A stretch of DNA of 8,612 nucleotides from Rickettsiales bacterium (GTDB lineage: Bacteria > Pseudomonadota > Alphaproteobacteria > Rickettsiales > UBA1997): positions 1-8,612 of the forward strand of contig CANEUR010000036.1 of the NCBI GenBank assembly GCA_947441875.1. Reading direction: 5' to 3'. Under the pieces are notes generated by a model that saw nothing but the letters and a program-made list of their open reading frames with translations, searched no databases and was not told the origin of the DNA. Both the position numbers and the translations under genes were made by a program. Shown here piece after piece: positions 6,922 through 8,612 of this stretch (position 1 is its first letter; the number at the start of each line of letters is the position of its first letter).

Positions 6922-8087
6922 AGGCTTTGATTATCGGGCTGGGGCTGATTGGTGGCTCGCTTGCCAAGGCTTTTAAAAAATATGAAATTGCTAGCGAAAT
7001 TGTTGTGTTTGATCCTCATCTTCCTTCTTGCAAGCAGGCGGTTGCTGAGAATGTTGCCAACGAAATTTGCTGCGATCTCACTAAAATTTCGCAATACCAA
7101 ATTATTGTTATTGCTTGCCCACTTGGTGCATTTGCCAATGTTGCCCCACTTGTTTTTAACAATGCTAGTAAAACCGCTTTAATTTTTGATGTTGGTTCGT
7201 TAAAAAACTTTGCCGAGCTTGATTTTAAAAGAATTAACCTTAATTTTAATCCCAAAACTTTTGCCAGTTTGCCCCAAAATTTTATACCTGCTCACCCCAT
7301 TGCTGGTTCGCACCTTACAGGCTATGAAAACTCCGATGCCGATTTATTTGTTGATAAAAATTTTGCGATTTGTTTAAACAAAAACCCCACAAAGTCTCGG
7401 CAAAAATTCGCCGAGCAACTAAAACAAATTATTATCAAAATCGGCTCAAAACCAATTGAAATACCTCCAGAATCTCATGATGCTATTTATGGTTTAGTTT
7501 CGCATTTACCGCAATATTTATCATTTTTTTATTTGGAAATAGATGATCAAAGAAGTCCATATCCATATGATTGGAAAAAAAAAAGTTTTTTTCAATTTCA
7601 AATTGATGATCTTTCTTGGTATTTTTTTTGCTCTTATTTACAACAATGTTTTCGCTTAGATTATTCTGATAAACACTTATGGGAAGAGATTTTTTTATTA
7701 AATAGCAAACTATTGCAAGATTATTTTAATGTTTGGCACTATTATTTTTACAATATCTTGCAACAACTATTTGTTTCAAAAAATCCTTATAAAACTATTT
7801 GCCAATATATTACTCAATACACTAACATAAACCACTCTCCTGCCACTCTTGACGATATCAAACAAAGCTCACAAGAAATTATTTTAAGATTAATTTCAGT
7901 GCTTGCTTATTTAGAAATACCACTAATTAAAGATTATAAAAAATATGCAGGCAAAGGCTTTGCCGATTTTACAAGCATTGTTAACATTATTTCAATTATT
8001 GACGAACAAACTTTTAACAAACTTTTTAACGATAATCGAAGTGATTTAAATTTGTTAATGAAAAACTGGGAATTGCCCTTATTTTAG
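6918..8087 (+). CDS. tyrA: Prephenate/arogenate dehydrogenase (TyrA) with enlarged C-terminal domain
   Basis: TyrA oxidatively decarboxylates prephenate (or arogenate) with NAD(P) in tyrosine synthesis, in the cytoplasm. The N-terminal Rossmann domain is clear: GLGLIGGS (7-14), FDPH (31-34) and DVGSLK (91-96). The catalytic region has HPIAGSHLTGYENS (126-139, with the family's catalytic His126) and SHLPQ (195-199). At 389 residues it is about 100 longer than the usual 280-310. The C-terminal part seems to hold the terminal TyrA motif twice. FRLDYSDKHLWEEIFLLN (245-262) matches the usual TRIA...W.DI...N segment and keeps its Arg (R246). GKGFADFTSI (345-354), followed by LFNDNRSDL, resembles the usual GFRDFTRIA...N segment but has Ser where that Arg normally is. 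The start overlaps the upstream stop by 4 nt. Substrate and cofactor preference cannot be told from sequence alone. Confidence 0.9.
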   Translation: MKALIIGLGLIGGSLAKAFKKYEIASEIVVFDPHLPSCKQAVAENVANEICCDLTKISQYQIIVIACPLGAFANVAPLVFNNASKTALIFDVGSLKNFAELDFKRINLNFNPKTFASLPQNFIPAHPIAGSHLTGYENSDADLFVDKNFAICLNKNPTKSRQKFAEQLKQIIIKIGSKPIEIPPESHDAIYGLVSHLPQYLSFFYLEIDDQRSPYPYDWKKKSFFQFQIDDLSWYFFCSYLQQCFRLDYSDKHLWEEIFLLNSKLLQDYFNVWHYYFYNILQQLFVSKNPYKTICQYITQYTNINHSPATLDDIKQSSQEIILRLISVLAYLEIPLIKDYKKYAGKGFADFTSIVNIISIIDEQTFNKLFNDNRSDLNLLMKNWELPLF

Positions 8088-8169
8088 AAGGGGCAGCAGG
8101 AGCCTTACATGGTAGTTTCTGTAGCCGATCGCCGATCTTATCAACATTTTGAAAAGTGGGAGGGCAAAA

Positions 8170-8367
8170 GATAAAACCTCGATCTAAATCACCCTCCCCT
8201 AGAGGGAGGGTAAATTTGCTATCTTTGATAGCAAATTTGGGAGGGGGAATATCTAAAAACACCTTTAAAATTTTAGTGTTTTGTTAGATTCCGTAGCCCT
8301 CCCCGAAAGCTTTGCTTCCGACCCCCCCCTCCCTCGAGGGGAGGGTGATTTAAAACGAGGCTTTACC
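8170..8367. repeat. Compound inverted repeat (MITE-like or REP-like element)
   Basis: The left end (8170-8210) reads taaaacctcg, then taaatcaccctccccta, then gagggaggg. The right end (8327-8367), read on the opposite strand, gives nearly the same order: taaagcctcg, taaatcaccctcccctc, gagggaggg. The arms match over about 40 nt with a few mismatches and one indel. Each arm holds a 7-bp ccctccc/gggaggg stem with a 5-nt loop (8192-8210 and 8327-8345), then a second hairpin (8212-8238 and 8304-8320). The centre has its own stem of about 12 bp (8251-8262 with 8276-8289, 2-nt bulge). The whole element can fold as a branched cruciform or RNA. The GC-rich blocks stand out from the AT-rich surroundings. 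No target-site duplication is obvious. Confidence 0.8.
8212..8238. repeat. Perfect 12-bp stem-loop within the compound repeat
   Basis: The arms aaatttgctatc (8212-8223) and gatagcaaattt (8227-8238) are exact reverse complements around a TTT loop. The equivalent place in the right-hand arm (8304-8320, cgaaagc / gcttccg) also has a TTT loop but differs in stem sequence and carries one mismatch. Its base composition is close to the host sequence, and it is not followed by a T-tract, so it does not look like a simple terminator. Confidence 0.85.
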
Positions 8368-8392
8368 AAAAAAAAATTTTATTTTTAAAACT

Positions 8393-8612
8393 ATGCAACG
8401 AGAATATAAAAAAATTAACAAAAGAAAGAGCCGGCAAATTATGGTTGGCAATGTGGCGGTAGGTGGCGATGCAAAAATTACTGTGCAAACCATGACCAAC
8501 ACCAAAACCACCGATCCGCAAGCTACCATCGCTCAAATTAATCGTTGTGCCGAGGCAGGAGCAGAGCTAATTAGAGTTTCGGTGCCCGATCAAGAATCTA
8601 GTGCTTGCTTAA
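8393..8612 (+). CDS. ispG: 4-hydroxy-3-methylbut-2-enyl diphosphate synthase (IspG/GcpE), N-terminal part
   Basis: IspG is the iron-sulphur enzyme of the MEP (non-mevalonate) isoprenoid pathway that converts MEcPP to HMBPP. Only the first 73 codons are in the window, and the frame is open to the right edge. The start of the TIM-barrel domain is clear: RKSRQIMVGNVAVGGDA (11-27), then VQTMTNTKTTD (31-41), ATIAQI, and EAGAELIRVSVPD, all typical of alphaproteobacterial GcpE. The C-terminal cysteines that bind the [4Fe-4S] cluster lie beyond the window. The ATG at 8393 fits the family's N-terminus and is preceded by A/T runs without a Shine-Dalgarno sequence. It is separated from tyrA by the compound inverted repeat, so it probably begins its own transcription unit. 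Confidence 0.93.
   Translation, partial: MQREYKKINKRKSRQIMVGNVAVGGDAKITVQTMTNTKTTDPQATIAQINRCAEAGAELIRVSVPDQESSACL

Larger units (their letters stand above)
8088..8392. other. Intergenic region between tyrA and ispG
   Basis: About 305 nt without a credible gene. Positions 8088-8169 contain the tandem 7-mer GCCGATC twice (8124-8137). TGCCCTT (8074-8080) and AAGGGGCA (8088-8095) could form a weak hairpin across the tyrA stop, without a T-tract. The compound inverted repeat listed separately fills 8170-8367. The last 25 nt before ispG are A- and T-runs with no Shine-Dalgarno sequence. I could not identify a convincing promoter or a standard Rho-independent terminator. Confidence 0.7.

Noticed and set aside
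8074..8095. Hairpin across the tyrA stop as a possible Rho-independent terminator
   Set aside because: The stem is short and imperfect, and no T-tract follows it.
8124..8137. Tandem GCCGATC 7-mer as a possible operator
   Set aside because: Two adjacent 7-mers alone are weak evidence. They share a GCCGATC core with the repeat near 467-598, but the flanks differ.
8026..8262. Leftward 78-codon open frame across the tyrA end and the left arm of the compound repeat
   Set aside because: It is antisense to tyrA and then runs through a structured repeat. It has no family resemblance and no gene context.
8158..8367. CRISPR array or G-quadruplex cluster
   Set aside because: The repeats are inverted and of mixed spacing, without unique spacers of equal size. 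The G-tracts are better explained by pairing with the nearby C-tracts.

Overview
The window is AT-rich, densely packed bacterial DNA with seven protein-coding genes, two of them cut by the window edges. It most likely comes from an alphaproteobacterium with a reduced, low-GC genome, possibly a relative of the Rickettsiales. Reasons: the SecF and IspG sequences have alphaproteobacterial wording (for example RKSRQIMVGN in IspG), HisG is the short form, none of the starts has a clear Shine-Dalgarno sequence, and neighbouring genes overlap by a few bases. Classical Rickettsia lack histidine and tyrosine synthesis, so hisG and tyrA point to a less reduced lineage. This placement is inference; no rRNA or marker tree is available here.

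Layout. Positions 1-3008 form a leftward cluster, read from high to low coordinates: a predicted outer-membrane beta-barrel protein, hisG (short-form ATP phosphoribosyltransferase), and a partial, unrecognised, cysteine-containing exported protein that carries an in-frame 66-bp tandem repeat and runs off the left edge. Positions 3009-3186 are an AT-rich divergent intergenic region that should hold promoters for both directions. Positions 3187-8087 form a rightward, tightly overlapping cluster: secF, mrcA (penicillin-binding protein 1A), a small three-helix membrane protein, and tyrA (prephenate/arogenate dehydrogenase). Positions 8088-8392 are intergenic and hold a roughly 195-bp compound inverted repeat with GC-rich arms, followed by the first 73 codons of ispG.

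Together the genes cover envelope building (SecF export, PBP1A peptidoglycan synthesis, outer-membrane barrel), amino-acid synthesis (HisG, TyrA) and isoprenoid precursor synthesis (IspG). The grouping looks like housekeeping genes packed into transcription units rather than one pathway.

I found no convincing new defence or mobile system. The items most worth checking are the apparently duplicated C-terminal lobe of TyrA, the palindromic coding repeat in the left-edge exported protein, and the compound inverted repeat upstream of ispG.
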